Shown here piece by piece: positions 17,038-26,852 of a DNA stretch of 64,000 nt. Each line of letters opens with the position of its first letter. Position 1 is the first letter of the stretch. The translations under genes and the position numbers were made by a program. Under the pieces are notes generated by a model that had not been told where the DNA came from, did no database searches, and worked only from the letters and a program-made list of their open reading frames with translations. This DNA is from CADCTP01 sp963849885 (lineage in GTDB: Bacteria > Actinomycetota > Actinomycetes > Mycobacteriales > CADCTP01). The stretch covers positions 124,001 through 188,000 of the forward strand of contig CAWKIV010000018.1 in assembly GCA_963849885.1 (NCBI GenBank), in the 5' to 3' direction.

Positions 17038-17175
17038 CGCGTCCTCCTCTTCGCTTCGCCCGGAGCCTACGGGCGCGCGGCGCCGCGCGACAACGAGGTC
17101 ATACCCGGACGGCCCGAGCGGCAGTCCCCCAGGACGTGCGACGATGCAAGGACCGGCGGACACAGGAGGTGCGGC

Positions 17176-17958
17176 GTGGGCGTGCTGCCCGGCGCGGAGC
17201 CGTACGCGGCGGACGGCGGGCCGGTCGGCGTGGTGCTCAGCCACGGCTTCACCGGCTCCCCGCAGAGCCTGCGCCCGTGGGCGGAGCACCTGGCCGCGGC
17301 CGGCTTCACCGTCCGGCTGCCGCGGCTGCCCGGGCACGGCACCCGGTGGCAGGACCTCAACGCGACCCGCTGGACGGACTGGTACGGGGAGATCGAGCGC
17401 ACCTTCGACGGCCTGCGCGACCGGTGCGAGCAGGTCTTCGCCGGCGGGCTGTCGATGGGCGGCACGATGGTGTTGCGGCTGGCCGAGCAGCGCGGCGCCG
17501 AGGTGGCCGGGCTGGTGCTGGTCAACCCGTCGCTGGGCACCGAGCGCAAGGACCTGAAATACCTGGTGCCGGTGCTGCACCGGGTGGTCCCGTCGATGCC
17601 CGGCATCGGCTCGGACATCCGCAAGCCGGGCGTCCGCGAGCTGGCGTACGACCGGGTGCCGCTGCGCGCGCTGCACTCGCTGACCCAGCTGTGGAAGGTC
17701 GCGCAGGCCGACCTGGGCCGGATCACCGCGCCGACGCTGCTCTACCGCAGCCGCGTCGACCACGTGGTGGAGGCGCTGTCCGGGCGGCTGCTGCGGGACG
17801 GCGCGTCGTCCTGCGAGGTGGTCGAGCGCATCCTCGAGGAGTCGTACCACGTGGCCACGCTGGACCACGACGCGCCGGAGATCTTCGCCGGCAGCGTGGA
17901 CTGGATCCGGCAGCACGCGGTCACGACCCCGGCACCGGCCCGGCCGGCGGGCGACTGA
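17176..17958 (+). CDS. Alpha/beta-hydrolase, carboxylesterase/monoacylglycerol lipase-like
   Basis: 260 residues. GVVLSHGFTGSPQSLRPWAE supplies the oxyanion region, GGLSMGGTM the nucleophile serine elbow, SRVDHVV the acid and the SYHVATLDHD stretch the histidine. The pattern matches carboxylesterase Est30/lipase-type esterases acting on acyl esters. The GTG at 17176 has ggaggt 7 nt upstream. It is divergent from plsC with about 140 bp between starts, which could suggest lipid remodelling, but that is only context. The natural substrate is unknown. Confidence 0.87.
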   Translation: MGVLPGAEPYAADGGPVGVVLSHGFTGSPQSLRPWAEHLAAAGFTVRLPRLPGHGTRWQDLNATRWTDWYGEIERTFDGLRDRCEQVFAGGLSMGGTMVLRLAEQRGAEVAGLVLVNPSLGTERKDLKYLVPVLHRVVPSMPGIGSDIRKPGVRELAYDRVPLRALHSLTQLWKVAQADLGRITAPTLLYRSRVDHVVEALSGRLLRDGASSCEVVERILEESYHVATLDHDAPEIFAGSVDWIRQHAVTTPAPARPAGD

Positions 17959-17971
17959 GGACGGTCGGGAG

Positions 17972-19165
17972 ATGCCGAGCGAGGGGGGCCGGCGGGGACG
18001 CCGGGACAACGGGCTGGACGCGGCCGCGTTCGTGCCGCTGCTGGACGTCGACCCGCGGGTCGGCGAGCACCTGCTCGACGTGCTCGCCTCGGCCGGGGTG
18101 CCGGCGTTCCTGGAGCCGTCCGCGGACATCGAGCCGTACACCCGGACGCTGTCGCTGCCCTCGCCGCCGACCGACCGGCTCTGGGTGGACCGGGCGCAGC
18201 GCCGGGAGGCCCGGGAGATCGTGGACGCGGAGACCCCGCACGGCGCCCGGCCGGCGCCGACCCCGCGGGACGACGAGCCGTCCCGCGGGCTGACCGACCA
18301 GGACGAGGAGCGGGCCTGGCGGGCGATCGTGTCGGCCTGGGAGGCGCCGGCGGTCGAGCCGACCCGGCCCCGCGGCCGGCCCCCGGCCGGCACCCCCGAC
18401 GAGGCGCGCGGTCCGGCCGGACGCGGCGCCGACCCGACCGCTCCCGGGCCGCGGCCGGTCCGCCCGGACGACGACCCGCAGGACCCGCGGGGGTCCGGCG
18501 GGCGCCGCCCCGGCGACCCGGCCGGCGGCGGGCCGGACGGTCCGGAGGATCCGCGGGGCTCCGGCGACCCCCGCCCTCCCGGCGGCGTGGACCGTCCCGG
18601 GACCGCCGGCGATCCGGACCGGCGGGACGGCGCCGTCGACCCGGACGGGCCCGGCGGCCCGGACCGGTGGACCGACGGCGACCGGGACGACCCGGCCGGC
18701 CGCGCCGACCGGGTCGACGGCCCGGGCGGCCCCGGCCGCCCGACCGGCCCCCGCCGGCGCGGCAAGCACGCCGCCGACCCCCCGTCCCGCCGCCGCTGGT
18801 CCCGCCGCCGCGAGGCCGGCGAGGTCACCGGCGCCGACCTGGACCGCGCCGCCGAGGCCCGCGCCCGGGCCGAGGACGACGCCGCCGACGACCTCTGGCT
18901 GGACGGCCCGCCCACCCTGGACGAGGGCCACTACGAGCCGCCGCCGCCCCCGCCGGTCCCCCGGCTGTCCCGGCAGGCGCTCCTCGGCGTGCTGATCATC
19001 GCGTTCGGCATCTTCCTGCTGGCCGCGCCCGGCGTGGTCGGCCTGGACGACCGCAGCGGGCTCACCTTCGGGGTGGCCGCGATCCTGGGCGGCGGCGCGC
19101 TGCTCGTGCTGCGGCTGCGGGAGACCCGCTCCGACGACGGTCCGGACGACGGCGCGGTGGTCTGA
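17972..19165 (+). CDS. Actinobacterial membrane protein with long disordered middle
   Basis: 397 residues. The N-terminal 110 residues look folded (LDVDPRVGEHLLDVLASAGV, a conserved opening in actinomycete homologues). About 200 residues rich in Pro, Gly, Asp and Arg follow. The C terminus has two membrane helices (ALLGVLIIAFGIFLLAAP and FGVAAILGGGALLVLRL) and an acidic tail. The middle is low-complexity, and its length is likely variable between strains. It starts 13 bp after the hydrolase gene with gggag before the ATG, so the two are probably one transcript. No function can be assigned. Confidence 0.7.
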   Translation: MPSEGGRRGRRDNGLDAAAFVPLLDVDPRVGEHLLDVLASAGVPAFLEPSADIEPYTRTLSLPSPPTDRLWVDRAQRREAREIVDAETPHGARPAPTPRDDEPSRGLTDQDEERAWRAIVSAWEAPAVEPTRPRGRPPAGTPDEARGPAGRGADPTAPGPRPVRPDDDPQDPRGSGGRRPGDPAGGGPDGPEDPRGSGDPRPPGGVDRPGTAGDPDRRDGAVDPDGPGGPDRWTDGDRDDPAGRADRVDGPGGPGRPTGPRRRGKHAADPPSRRRWSRRREAGEVTGADLDRAAEARARAEDDAADDLWLDGPPTLDEGHYEPPPPPPVPRLSRQALLGVLIIAFGIFLLAAPGVVGLDDRSGLTFGVAAILGGGALLVLRLRETRSDDGPDDGAVV

Positions 19166-19238
19166 GCCGCCCCCGGGTCCGGCTGGACTACCCTCCGGCG
19201 CGGGGCAACGGCGCCCCGCCGGCGCGTCGAGGAGGACC

Positions 19239-20468
19239 GTGAAGCACACCGAGACCGTCGAGATCAGCGGCCATCTGCTGGACACCGGCGTGCTGGCGCG
19301 GGTGCTCGACGACGTCCTGGAATATGGCGGCGACTACAAGGTCGACCGGCTGGATCTCGGCAAGGAGCACGACGACGAGTCGTACGCGCGGATCAGCGTC
19401 GGCGCCGACGACCCGGACTGCCTGCAGCGGATCCTGATGCGGGTGCAGATCCACGGCGTCAACGCGGTCAACGCCGCGGACGCCCGGCTGGAGCCGGCGC
19501 CCGCGGACGGCGTCTTCCCGGAGGACTTCTACTCGACCACCAACCTGGACACCTTCGTCCGGCTGGCCGGCCAGTGGCATCCCACCGACCGCCCCGAGAT
19601 GGACTGCGGGCTGGTGGTCGCCGGCAGCGAGGTCCGCACCGTGCCGGTGTCCGACGTGCTGGCCGGCGAGCAGGTGGTGTGCGGGGCGACCGGGGTGCGG
19701 GTCGAGCTGCCGGCCACCGAGGAGCTGCAGGCCGGCGAGGGCTTCGGCTTCATGTCCTCCTCGGTGTCCAGCGAGAAGCCGCAGGCGCTGCTGGTCCGGC
19801 AGATCGCCGAGCGGGTGCGCGAGGTCAAGGCGTCCGGCCAGCGGGTGCTCTGGGTCGGCGGCCCGGCGATCGTGCACACCGGGGCGGCGCCGGCGATGGT
19901 GGCGCTGGTCCGGGCCGGCTACGTGGACGTGCTCTTCGCCGGCAACGCGCTGGCCACCCACGACATCGAGGCCTCGCTGTACGGCACGTCGCTGGGTGTC
20001 GACCTGGCCCGCGGCGCCGGCGTGCCGCACGGGCACGAGCACCACATCCGGGCGATCAACACGATCCGGCGGGCCGGCTCGATCGAGGCCGCGGTCCGCA
20101 CCGGCGTGCTCACCGGCGGGGTCATGCACGCCCTGGTCGAGGCGGGCAAGGACTACGTGCTGGTCGGCTCGGTCCGGGACGACGGCCCGCTGCCGGGCGT
20201 CTACACCGACGTGGTCGAGGGCCAGCGGGCGATGCGCGCGCAGCTGCCCGGGGTGGGCTTCTGCGTCATGGTGGCGACGATGCTGCACTCCATCGCCACC
20301 GGCAACATCCTGCCCGCGTCGGTGCCGCTGGTCTGCGTGGACATCAACCCGGCCACGGTGACCAAGCTGGCCGACCGGGGCAGCGCCCAGGCGATCGGGA
20401 TCGTCACCGACACCGGGCTCTTCCTCGAGCAGCTGGCCCGGGAGCTGGTCCCCGACTACGCCCGCTGA
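19239..20468 (+). CDS. TIGR00300-family protein (ornithine cyclodeaminase / arginine-catabolism type)
   Basis: 409 residues. The opening SGHLLDTGVLARVLDDVLE with GGDYKVDRL is the LOR/SDH bifunctional-enzyme conserved N-domain. The second half (VLWVGGPAIVHTGAAPAMVA, VDVLFAGNALATHDIEASL, GVPHGHEHHIRAIN) is the TIGR00300 NAD-binding part. In methanogens this family is an ornithine cyclodeaminase making proline and ammonia; in cyanobacteria related domains occur in arginine dihydrolase fusions. It is not homologous to classical ornithine cyclodeaminase. gaggagga precedes GTG 19239. A carbamate kinase gene meets it tail-to-tail 12 bp away, supporting a role in arginine/ornithine nitrogen use. The exact reaction is uncertain. 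Confidence 0.85.
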   Translation: MKHTETVEISGHLLDTGVLARVLDDVLEYGGDYKVDRLDLGKEHDDESYARISVGADDPDCLQRILMRVQIHGVNAVNAADARLEPAPADGVFPEDFYSTTNLDTFVRLAGQWHPTDRPEMDCGLVVAGSEVRTVPVSDVLAGEQVVCGATGVRVELPATEELQAGEGFGFMSSSVSSEKPQALLVRQIAERVREVKASGQRVLWVGGPAIVHTGAAPAMVALVRAGYVDVLFAGNALATHDIEASLYGTSLGVDLARGAGVPHGHEHHIRAINTIRRAGSIEAAVRTGVLTGGVMHALVEAGKDYVLVGSVRDDGPLPGVYTDVVEGQRAMRAQLPGVGFCVMVATMLHSIATGNILPASVPLVCVDINPATVTKLADRGSAQAIGIVTDTGLFLEQLARELVPDYAR

Positions 20469-20480
20469 CCGGCGCCGGCC

Positions 20481-21416
20481 TCAGCCGGGCACCACCACGG
20501 TGCCGGACCGGCCGGTGACCACACCGACCGCGTCGTCCAGCGCGCCGATCACCGCCCGCTCCCCGCCCGCGGCGACGAAGTCGCAGCACGCCTCCACCTT
20601 CGGCCCCATCGACCCGGCCGGGAACTCGCCCGCGGCCAGCAGCGCCCGCGCCTCGGTGACGGTCAGCTTGTCCACCGGCCGGGCCGCCGGCGTGCCCCAG
20701 CCGACCTGCACCTGCGGCACCTCGGTGAGGACGGCCAGCACGTCCGCCTCCACCAGCAGCGCCAGCCGGGCCGCGGTGCGGTCCTTGTCCACCACCGCCT
20801 CCACCCCGCGGAAGCTGTCGCCGTCCAGCACCACCGGCACCCCGCCGCCGCCGGCGGCGACCAGCACGTGCCCGGAGCCGGCGACCAGCCGCATCGGCTC
20901 GGCCTCGACGAAGTCCACCGGCAGTGGCGAGGCGACCAGCCGCCGCCAGCGCCCCGGGGTCACCTCGCCGAAGACGTGCCCGGAGGCGGTCGCGATCCCC
21001 TGCGCGGTGGCCGCGTCGTACGCCGGCCCGACCGGCTTGGTCGGCCGGCGGAAGGCCGGGTCCCGGCCGTCCACCACCACCTGGGTGATGAGCGGGAAGA
21101 CACGCTGCGGCAGCCCGCGGGCGCGCAGCGCGTTGCCGAGCGCCTGGGCCAGCAGGTAGCCGATCTGGCCCTGCGACTCCGCGCCGCAGACGTCCATCGG
21201 CATCGGCGGCACCGCCGGCGCGGCCGCCTCCTGCTGCAGCAGGATCCGGCCGACCTGCGGGCCGTTGCCGTGGGTCAGCACCAGCGCGGTCCCGGCGCCG
21301 ACCAGGTCGGCCAGCGCCTCGGCCGCGCCGGCCAGCGCCGCCCGCATCTCCGCGGCCGACCCGGTGCCCCCGGTCGGGCTCAGCGCGTTGCCGCCGAGCG
21401 CCACCACCACCCGCAC
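20481..21416 (-). CDS. arcC: Carbamate kinase
   Basis: 311 residues, amino-acid kinase fold. VVALGGNALSP, LTHGNGPQVGRILLQ, AESQGQIGYLLAQAL, AAGGGGVPVV, DKDRTAARLA and GSMGPKVEAC are the standard blocks. It interconverts carbamoyl phosphate plus ADP with carbamate plus ATP, usually the energy-yielding end of arginine or agmatine fermentation. No arcA or arcB is present in the window, so carbamoyl phosphate must come from elsewhere. The GTG at 21416 has ctggaggt upstream. It converges on the TIGR00300 gene. Confidence 0.95.
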   Translation of the reverse strand: MRVVVALGGNALSPTGGTGSAAEMRAALAGAAEALADLVGAGTALVLTHGNGPQVGRILLQQEAAAPAVPPMPMDVCGAESQGQIGYLLAQALGNALRARGLPQRVFPLITQVVVDGRDPAFRRPTKPVGPAYDAATAQGIATASGHVFGEVTPGRWRRLVASPLPVDFVEAEPMRLVAGSGHVLVAAGGGGVPVVLDGDSFRGVEAVVDKDRTAARLALLVEADVLAVLTEVPQVQVGWGTPAARPVDKLTVTEARALLAAGEFPAGSMGPKVEACCDFVAAGGERAVIGALDDAVGVVTGRSGTVVVPG

Positions 21417-21557
21417 GCCGCACCTCCAGCCGATCCCGACACCGTTGTCGGAACCGCCGAGGCTACCCGGGGCTGGACGCGGGCCGGGCGGCGGCGGAGA
21501 CTCGGCCGTACCGTCCGGGCTGGCCCGACCAGCTCACCGGCCGGGGAGGCACCGACC

Positions 21558-21833
21558 ATGTCTGGCGACGTCCGGCAGGCCCTGCGCGAGCTGCACGACG
21601 ACTACGTGTGGCGGGTGAACGCGGCGGTCGGCGAGGGCCGCCCGGACGTCGTCTCCCGGCTGGTCGAGGAATACCCGGACGCCGCCCTCCGGCTGCTGAC
21701 CGGGGCGCCGGGGGCGTCCTGCGACCGGCCCGGGTGCGCGGTCTGCACCGGGCGCCGGCCGGCGCCGCCGGCGCGCCGCCGCCCGGACCGCGGCCTGGCC
21801 GCCTGGCTGCGCACCCGCCGCGCCCGCAGCTGA
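21558..21833 (+). CDS. Small conserved-looking protein, 91 residues, unknown
   Basis: The ATG at 21558 has ggggagg upstream. The product has an N-terminal helix-rich part (VRQALRELHDDYVWRVNAAV), a central SCDRPGCAVC motif with three Cys that could bind metal, and an Arg-rich tail. It stands alone between the divergent carbamate kinase gene and the inositol operon end, which it meets tail-to-tail. I do not recognise a family. Confidence 0.6.
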   Translation: MSGDVRQALRELHDDYVWRVNAAVGEGRPDVVSRLVEEYPDAALRLLTGAPGASCDRPGCAVCTGRRPAPPARRRPDRGLAAWLRTRRARS

Positions 21834-21863
21834 GCACCCGCCCGGCGTGGCGCCGGGCGCCGG

Positions 21864-22910
21864 TCAGGCGGCGTCGTCGGGCGGGTAGCTGACGCCGTGC
21901 TCGGTGCGGTGCGGGCGGACCGGGACCGGGACCCCGGCGCGCCAGGACCGCTCGGCGGCCCGGGCCAGGTCGAAGGCGGCCAGCGCGTCCGTCCCGGTCA
22001 CCGCCGGCGGCACCCCGTCGAGCACCGCGCGGGCGAAGGACTCCAGCTCGGCCGCGTACGCCCACGGGTAGCGCTGCTCGAAGTCCCGCACCGTCTCGAC
22101 GGCGTCCTGCCCGGGCGTCAGCCACCGGTAGTGGTGCCGCGGCGGGTTGTCGATCCGCACCGTGGCCGCGCTGCCGACCACCTCGGTGGAGCACTCGTAG
22201 CCGTAGCCGGCGGACCGGCTGTTGTCGATGACGCCGAGCGCCCCGGACGCGAAGCGCAGCGTCACCACCGCGGTGTCGATGTCGCCGAGCTCGGCGAAGC
22301 CGGGGTCGGACAGCGCCGCGCCGTGCGCGGTCACCTCGACCACCTCCCCCACCAGCCAGCGGGCGACGTCGAGGTCGTGGATGGTGACGTCGACGAAGAA
22401 GCCGCCCGAGCCGGCCAGGAACTCCGGTCGCGGCGAGCGCATGTCCCGCAGCGAGGTCCGGAAGAGGTAGACCTCGCCGAGCTCGCCGGCGTGGATCCGC
22501 CGCGCCGCCGCGGCCCAGTCCGGGTCGAAGCGGCGGTGGAAACCCACCTGCAGCGGCACCCCGGCGGCCCGGACCGCGTCCAGGACGGACACGGTCGCGG
22601 GCCGGTCCAGGGAGATCGGCTTCTCGCAGAAGACCGGCCGGCCGGCCCGGGCGGCCCGGGTGACCAGCTCGGCGTGCGTCCCGGTCGGGGTGGCGATCGC
22701 GACGGCATCCACTTCGGACAGCAGGGCGTCGTACGACGGGAGCACCGGCACGTCCAGCTCGGCGCCGACCGCGGCCGCGGCGGCCGGGTCCGCGTCGGTG
22801 ACGCCGGCCAGCCGGGCGGACGGGCAGCGCCAGGCCAGGTTGGCCGCGTGGATGCGGCCCATCCGCCCCAGGCCCGCCAGCCCGACCCGCAGCCGCGGCC
22901 GGCCGCTCAC
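21864..22910 (-). CDS. iolG: Inositol 2-dehydrogenase-like Gfo/Idh/MocA oxidoreductase
   Basis: 348 residues, intact. The N-terminal Rossmann motif is GLAGLGRMGRIHAANL. FCEKPISLDR carries the catalytic Lys (EKP), and VGFHRRFDPDW, GGFFVDVTIHDLDVARWL (His/Asp pair) and GVIDNSRSAGYGYE complete the family pattern. It oxidises myo-inositol or a stereoisomer to the inosose with NAD+. Its GTG overlaps the stop of the preceding dehydrogenase (GTGA), and it is the last gene of the operon. Two paralogues in one operon suggest division of labour between myo-, scyllo- or D-chiro-inositol; which does what is unknown. Confidence 0.88.
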   Translation of the reverse strand: MSGRPRLRVGLAGLGRMGRIHAANLAWRCPSARLAGVTDADPAAAAAVGAELDVPVLPSYDALLSEVDAVAIATPTGTHAELVTRAARAGRPVFCEKPISLDRPATVSVLDAVRAAGVPLQVGFHRRFDPDWAAAARRIHAGELGEVYLFRTSLRDMRSPRPEFLAGSGGFFVDVTIHDLDVARWLVGEVVEVTAHGAALSDPGFAELGDIDTAVVTLRFASGALGVIDNSRSAGYGYECSTEVVGSAATVRIDNPPRHHYRWLTPGQDAVETVRDFEQRYPWAYAAELESFARAVLDGVPPAVTGTDALAAFDLARAAERSWRAGVPVPVRPHRTEHGVSYPPDDAA

Positions 22911-23920
22911 GGGCCGTAGATCCAGGGCCGGTCCACCAGGGACACCTCGACGCGCCCGGCACCGTCCAGCGCGGCCAGACCGGCGTCGGCCACCGCGGTC
23001 GCCGCGTAACCGTCCCAGCTGGACGGACCGGTGCAGGTGCCGGCGGCGACCGCGTCCATCCACTCCTGCAGCTCGACGTCGTACGCGCGGTCGAAGCGCT
23101 CGCGCCAGCCCGGCACCGTGCTGCCGCGCTGCCCGGCCCGCTTGACGACCACCACGGCTGGCGTCGCCCAGCGCGGCGGTGCCGTCCTCGCCGACGACCT
23201 CGCCGCGGATGTCGTAGCCGTACCGGATGTTGACCGAGATCTCCACGTCGACCAGCGCGCCGCCGCCCATCTCCAGCAGCAGCACCAGCGGGTCCTGCAG
23301 CTCGCCGCCGTTGCGGCTGCTGCGCGCGGCACCAGCACCTGGGTCGCCGCGATCTCCTCGCCGAACAGCCAGCGCACCATGTCGATCTCGTGCACCGCGG
23401 TGTCGGTGATCGCCATCTCCTTGCTGTAGTAGCGGCGGCACGACGGCGTTGCGGTGCGCGCAGTGCATCAGCAGCGGCGACGCCGATCGTCGCCGCTGTC
23501 GAGCGACCGCCTTCAGCGCCCGGTACGCCGCGTCGTAGCGGCGCATGTAGCCGACCTGGACCAGCCGCCGCCCGAGCCGCCGCCTCGGCGTCGAGCGATC
23601 CGCAGGCAGGCCTCCTGCGTGGTGGCCAGCGGCTTCTCGCAGAAGACCGGCTTGCCGGCGGCGAGCGCAGGCGAGGACGTACTGCTCGTGGGTCTGCCCC
23701 CAGGAGCAGACGACCACCGCGTCGACGTCGTCGGCGGCGACAGCTCCTCGCCGGTGGCGTGCACCTGCGCGCCGCCGCAGCCCGTCGGCCACCGCGCCGG
23801 CCCGTCGACGTCCACGTCGGACACCGCGACGACCTGCACCCCGGACAGCACCCGGGTCAGCCGGCGGATGTGGTCCTGGCCGATCATGCCGACCCCGACG
23901 ACGCCCACCCGGACGGTCAT
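22907..23920 (-). CDS. Second inositol 2-dehydrogenase-like oxidoreductase, about 12 indels
   Basis: ATG 23920 opens VRVGVVGVGMIGQDHIRRL. Following the best frame across about a dozen single-base gains and losses (near 23808, 23775, 23748, 23665, 23595, 23580, 23500-23475, 23432, 23330, 23158) gives about 335 residues. The restored protein contains GKPVFCEKPLATT, LVQVGYMRRYDAAYRALK, MAITDTAVHEIDMVRWLFGE and VEISVNIRYGYDIRGEV. These are all diagnostic of inositol 2-dehydrogenases, with no internal stop in the corrected reading. The span is a multiple of three because the net indel sum is six. As given, the sequence cannot be translated; sequencing error is the likeliest cause. Confidence 0.75.
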
Positions 23921-24863
23921 GCCGGCCTCCGTCCGCGGTCCCGACGGTCCCGATCCCCACGCCGCGCAGGTAGTCGCCGGGTGCGCGCGGCGACCGGCGC
24001 CGGCACGTCGAAGTCCACCGGGTACATGTCCTGCTCGACCACGACGAACAGCGTCGGCGTCCAGCTCCGTCGACAGCGCCTCGACCACGGACGGCATGTC
24101 CGGCAGCCCCGCCGGCGGCTCGCAGCTGGCGCCGCAGCGCGACCGCCTGGCCGAAGGCGAGGTCCTCCGCGCTCGGCCCGGCCACGATCGCCGGGTCCAT
24201 CTGCTTGATGTGCACGTAGCCGATCCGGTCCGGGTAGCGGCGGATCAGCGCGGCGCTGTCCGCCGCGCCGGTACGCCAGGTGCCCGGTGTCCAGGCACAG
24301 GCTGACGTACCGGGGGTCGGTGTCGGCCAGGAACCGCTCGGTCTGCTGCCTGGGTCTCGACGTGGCTGTCCGCGTGCGGGTGGAACTGCAGCCGCACGCC
24401 GTGCTCCTCGGCGCACGATCCGGCCCAGCTCGTCGGTCGCCCGCACCATCGTGCGCCACTCGTCGTCGTCCAGCTCGGCCGGCTCCAGGTAGGCGCCGGT
24501 GACGTCGTCCCGGTAGCCGGGCACCGGCACGAAGACCACGTGCCGGCCCGCCGACGCGCGGCGGTCAGCGCGGCCACCTTGCGGGTCTTCGCCAGGATCG
24601 CCGGCCAGTCGCCGGCCCGGTGCAGGCCGCTCTCGCCGTGCATGGTGCCGCCGGCGACCTGCAGCCCGCGCCGCTCCAGCTCGTCGGAGAGCCGGGCCGG
24701 GTCGGTCGGCAGGTAGCCGTACGGGCCCAGCTCCAGCCACTCGTAGCCGACGCCGGCGAGCTCGTCGAGGAAGCGCTGCCAGGGGGTCTGCCGCGGGTCG
24801 TCGGCGAACCAGACCCCCCAGGAGTCCGGGCAGCTGCCGAGCGGCAGCCGGCGCGACCGTCAC
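23917..24863 (-). CDS. iolE: Inosose dehydratase-like TIM-barrel protein (IolE/IolI group), about 9 indels
   Basis: GTG 24863 overlaps the transporter ATPase stop. After one extra base near 24855 the frame gives GSCPDSWGVWFADDPRQTPW, WLELGPYGYLPTDPARL, VFVPVPGYRDDVTGAYLEP, VRLQFHPHADSHVET, VSLCLDTGHLAY and IGYVHIKQMDP. These are metal-binding and family motifs of the xylose-isomerase-like barrel that includes 2-keto-myo-inositol dehydratase. Shifts are needed near 24560, 24414, 24350, 24270, 24115, 24055 and 23985, and one near the end. Expected size is about 310 residues. IolE versus an isomerase (IolI) cannot be settled without alignment. Confidence 0.7.
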
Positions 24864-25763
24864 GTCCGTGCCCCGTGGCGCCCCGGTCGATGCCCAGCTC
24901 GTGCACCTCCTCCTCGAGCTCGTGCGCGGCCGCCGCGGCCGCGCCGCCGCCCTGCTCCAGCTCGTGGCTGAGCTCCTCCAGCTCGGCGCCGCCGGCCATC
25001 AGCGCGGTCAGCTCCGTCGCGGGTGATCTCGTCCTTGCGGTAGTAGCCGAGGCTCCGGCCGCGCTTGAGCAGCAGGAAGCGGTCGCCGACCGGGTAGGCG
25101 TGGTGCGGGTTGTGGGTGATGAAGATGACGCCGAGCCCGCGCTCCCTGGCCTGCAGGATGTACTTGCAGCACCACGCCGGACTGCTTGACGCCGAGCGCG
25201 GCGGTCGGCTCGTCGAGGATCAGCACCTTCGCTCCGAAGTAGACGGCGCGGGCGATGGCCACGCACTGCCGCTCGCCGCCGGACAGCGTGCCGATGGGCT
25301 GGTCGACGTCGCGCAGGTCGATGCCCATGTCGCGCAGCTCCTTCTTGGTGGTCTTCCGCATGAACGCGATGTCCATCGCCGCACCGGACCGAGCCCTTGT
25401 GGACCTCGTTGCCGAGGAAGAAGTTGCGCCACACCGGCATCAGCGGGACCACCGCGAGGTCCTGGTAGACCGTGGCGATGCCGTGGTCGAGCGCCTCCCG
25501 GGGCGAGCTGAACTGCACCGTCTCGCCCTCCACCTCGTACGTGCCCTCGGTGTGCTGGTGCAGGCCCGCGATGATCTTGATGAGGGTGGACTTGCCGGCG
25601 CCGTTGTCGCCCGAGGACGCAGGTGACCTCGCCGCGCCGACCTCGAGGGTGACGCCCTGCAGCGCGATGATGTTGCCGTAGTGCTTGCCGGCGTCGGTGA
25701 GCCGGACCAGCGGCGCGGCCGTGCCGGCTCGGTGCCGGCAGTCGGTGTGGTGGTCATCGCCAT
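24860..25763 (-). CDS. Sugar (inositol) ABC transporter ATPase, about 7 indels
   Basis: A single ABC domain. Walker A GDNGAGKSTLIKIIAGLHQH, Q-loop VYQDLAVVPLMPVWRNFF, signature TLSGGERQCVAIARAV, Walker B VLILDEPTAALG and H-loop FITHNPHHAYPVGDRF lie in successive frames and join once single-base changes near 25730, 25625 (two), 25385, 25165, 25015 and the 3' end are corrected. The tail is Glu/Leu- and Ala-rich (ELEELSHELEQGG). One-domain ATPases of this type serve CUT2-like inositol importers in actinomycete iol clusters. ATG 25763 has ggagg 5 nt upstream. Confidence 0.75.
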
Positions 25764-26829
25764 TGCCTCCGCCCGTCCGCCGGACCCAGCTGTTGAGCAG
25801 GATGGCGCCGAGCAGCAGCGCGCCGAGGAAGAAGAAGAACCAGTCCGGGTTCCAGCCGGCGTAGACGATGCCCTGGTTGGTCATGCCGAAGATGAAGGCG
25901 CCGATCGCCGCGCCGATGACCGAGCCGTACCCGCCGGTGAGCAGGCAGCCGCCGACCACGGCGGCGACGATGTAGATGAACTCGTTGCCGAGGCCGATGC
26001 CGGACTGCACCGTGTTGAACTCGAACAGGATGTGCATGCCGGTGAACCAGGCCATGACGCCGACCGCCATGAACAGCCCGATCTTCACCTTGTTCGACCG
26101 GGACGCCGACCGCGCGCGGCGCTGGTGTGCCGAGCCACCGATGGCGAAGATCCAGTTGCCGAGGTGGGTGCGCAGCAGGACCCAGGTCGCCGAGGACGAC
26201 GAACAGGATCCACCAGAGCAGGGTGATCCGGATCGTCGACGTCCGCCGACCGTGAACGACGAGGCGAAGACCTTCTGCGCCGAGGCGAAGCCGTCCATGT
26301 TCTGCACGTCGTCGGTGCCGACGTTGCCGGTGACCTGCTTGGTGATGGCCAGGTTGAGCCCGCGCAGCATGAAGAACGTGCCGAGCGTGACCAGGAAGCT
26401 GGGGATGCCGGTCTTCACCACCAGGTAGCCGTTGATGAAGCCGATCACCAGCGCCAGCAGCAGCGAGACGAGCGACGCCGACCCACAGGTTGGTGGTGAG
26501 CTGGTAGGCGAACATCGACGCCATCAGCGCCGAGGCGGTGACCGCGACGCCGGCGGACAGGTCGAACTCGCCGCCGATCATCAGCAGCGCGACGCGCGAC
26601 CGCGGGGATGCCGTAGGTCGAGCTGACGTAGAGCACGGTCGCGAGCGAGCTGGCGTCCCGGAAGCGGCGGGGCCACCGCGAAGAAGACGATGTAGATGAC
26701 GATGGCGCCGAGCAGCGCGCCGACCTCGGGACGGGTGAGCAGCCTGGCCAGCGGGGACCGCCGGGCGAACCGCTCGTCGGGAGGCTGTGCCGGCTGCGGG
26801 GCGACGCCGGCTTCGAGCGTCTGACTCAT
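25754..26829 (-). CDS. Sugar (inositol) ABC transporter permease, about 8 indels
   Basis: ATG 26829 (ggaggt upstream) opens a hydrophilic N terminus, then ARLLTRPEVGALLGAIVIYI. The RbsC/AraH-type core reads LLMIGGEFDLSAGVAVTASA, FINGYLVVKTGIPSFLVTLG, FFMLRGLNLAITKQVTGN, VVGGCLLTGGYGSVIGAAIG and FIFGMTNQGIVYAGW, with about ten helices. Frame changes near 26660, 26595, 26475, 26240, 26185, 26125 and 26103 and near the stop are needed to join the parts; each resulting piece matches the family. It overlaps the ATPase start by 10 bp. Confidence 0.75.
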
Positions 26830-26852
26830 GAGGACCTCCAGTCCTGCGGGGG

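Noticed and set aside
16276..18915. Extension of plsC far upstream on the minus strand, antisense to the hydrolase and membrane-protein genes
   Set aside because: The frame is open because of GC bias, but PlsC is full length from GTG 17037 with a good ribosome site, and the plus-strand genes are clearly coding.
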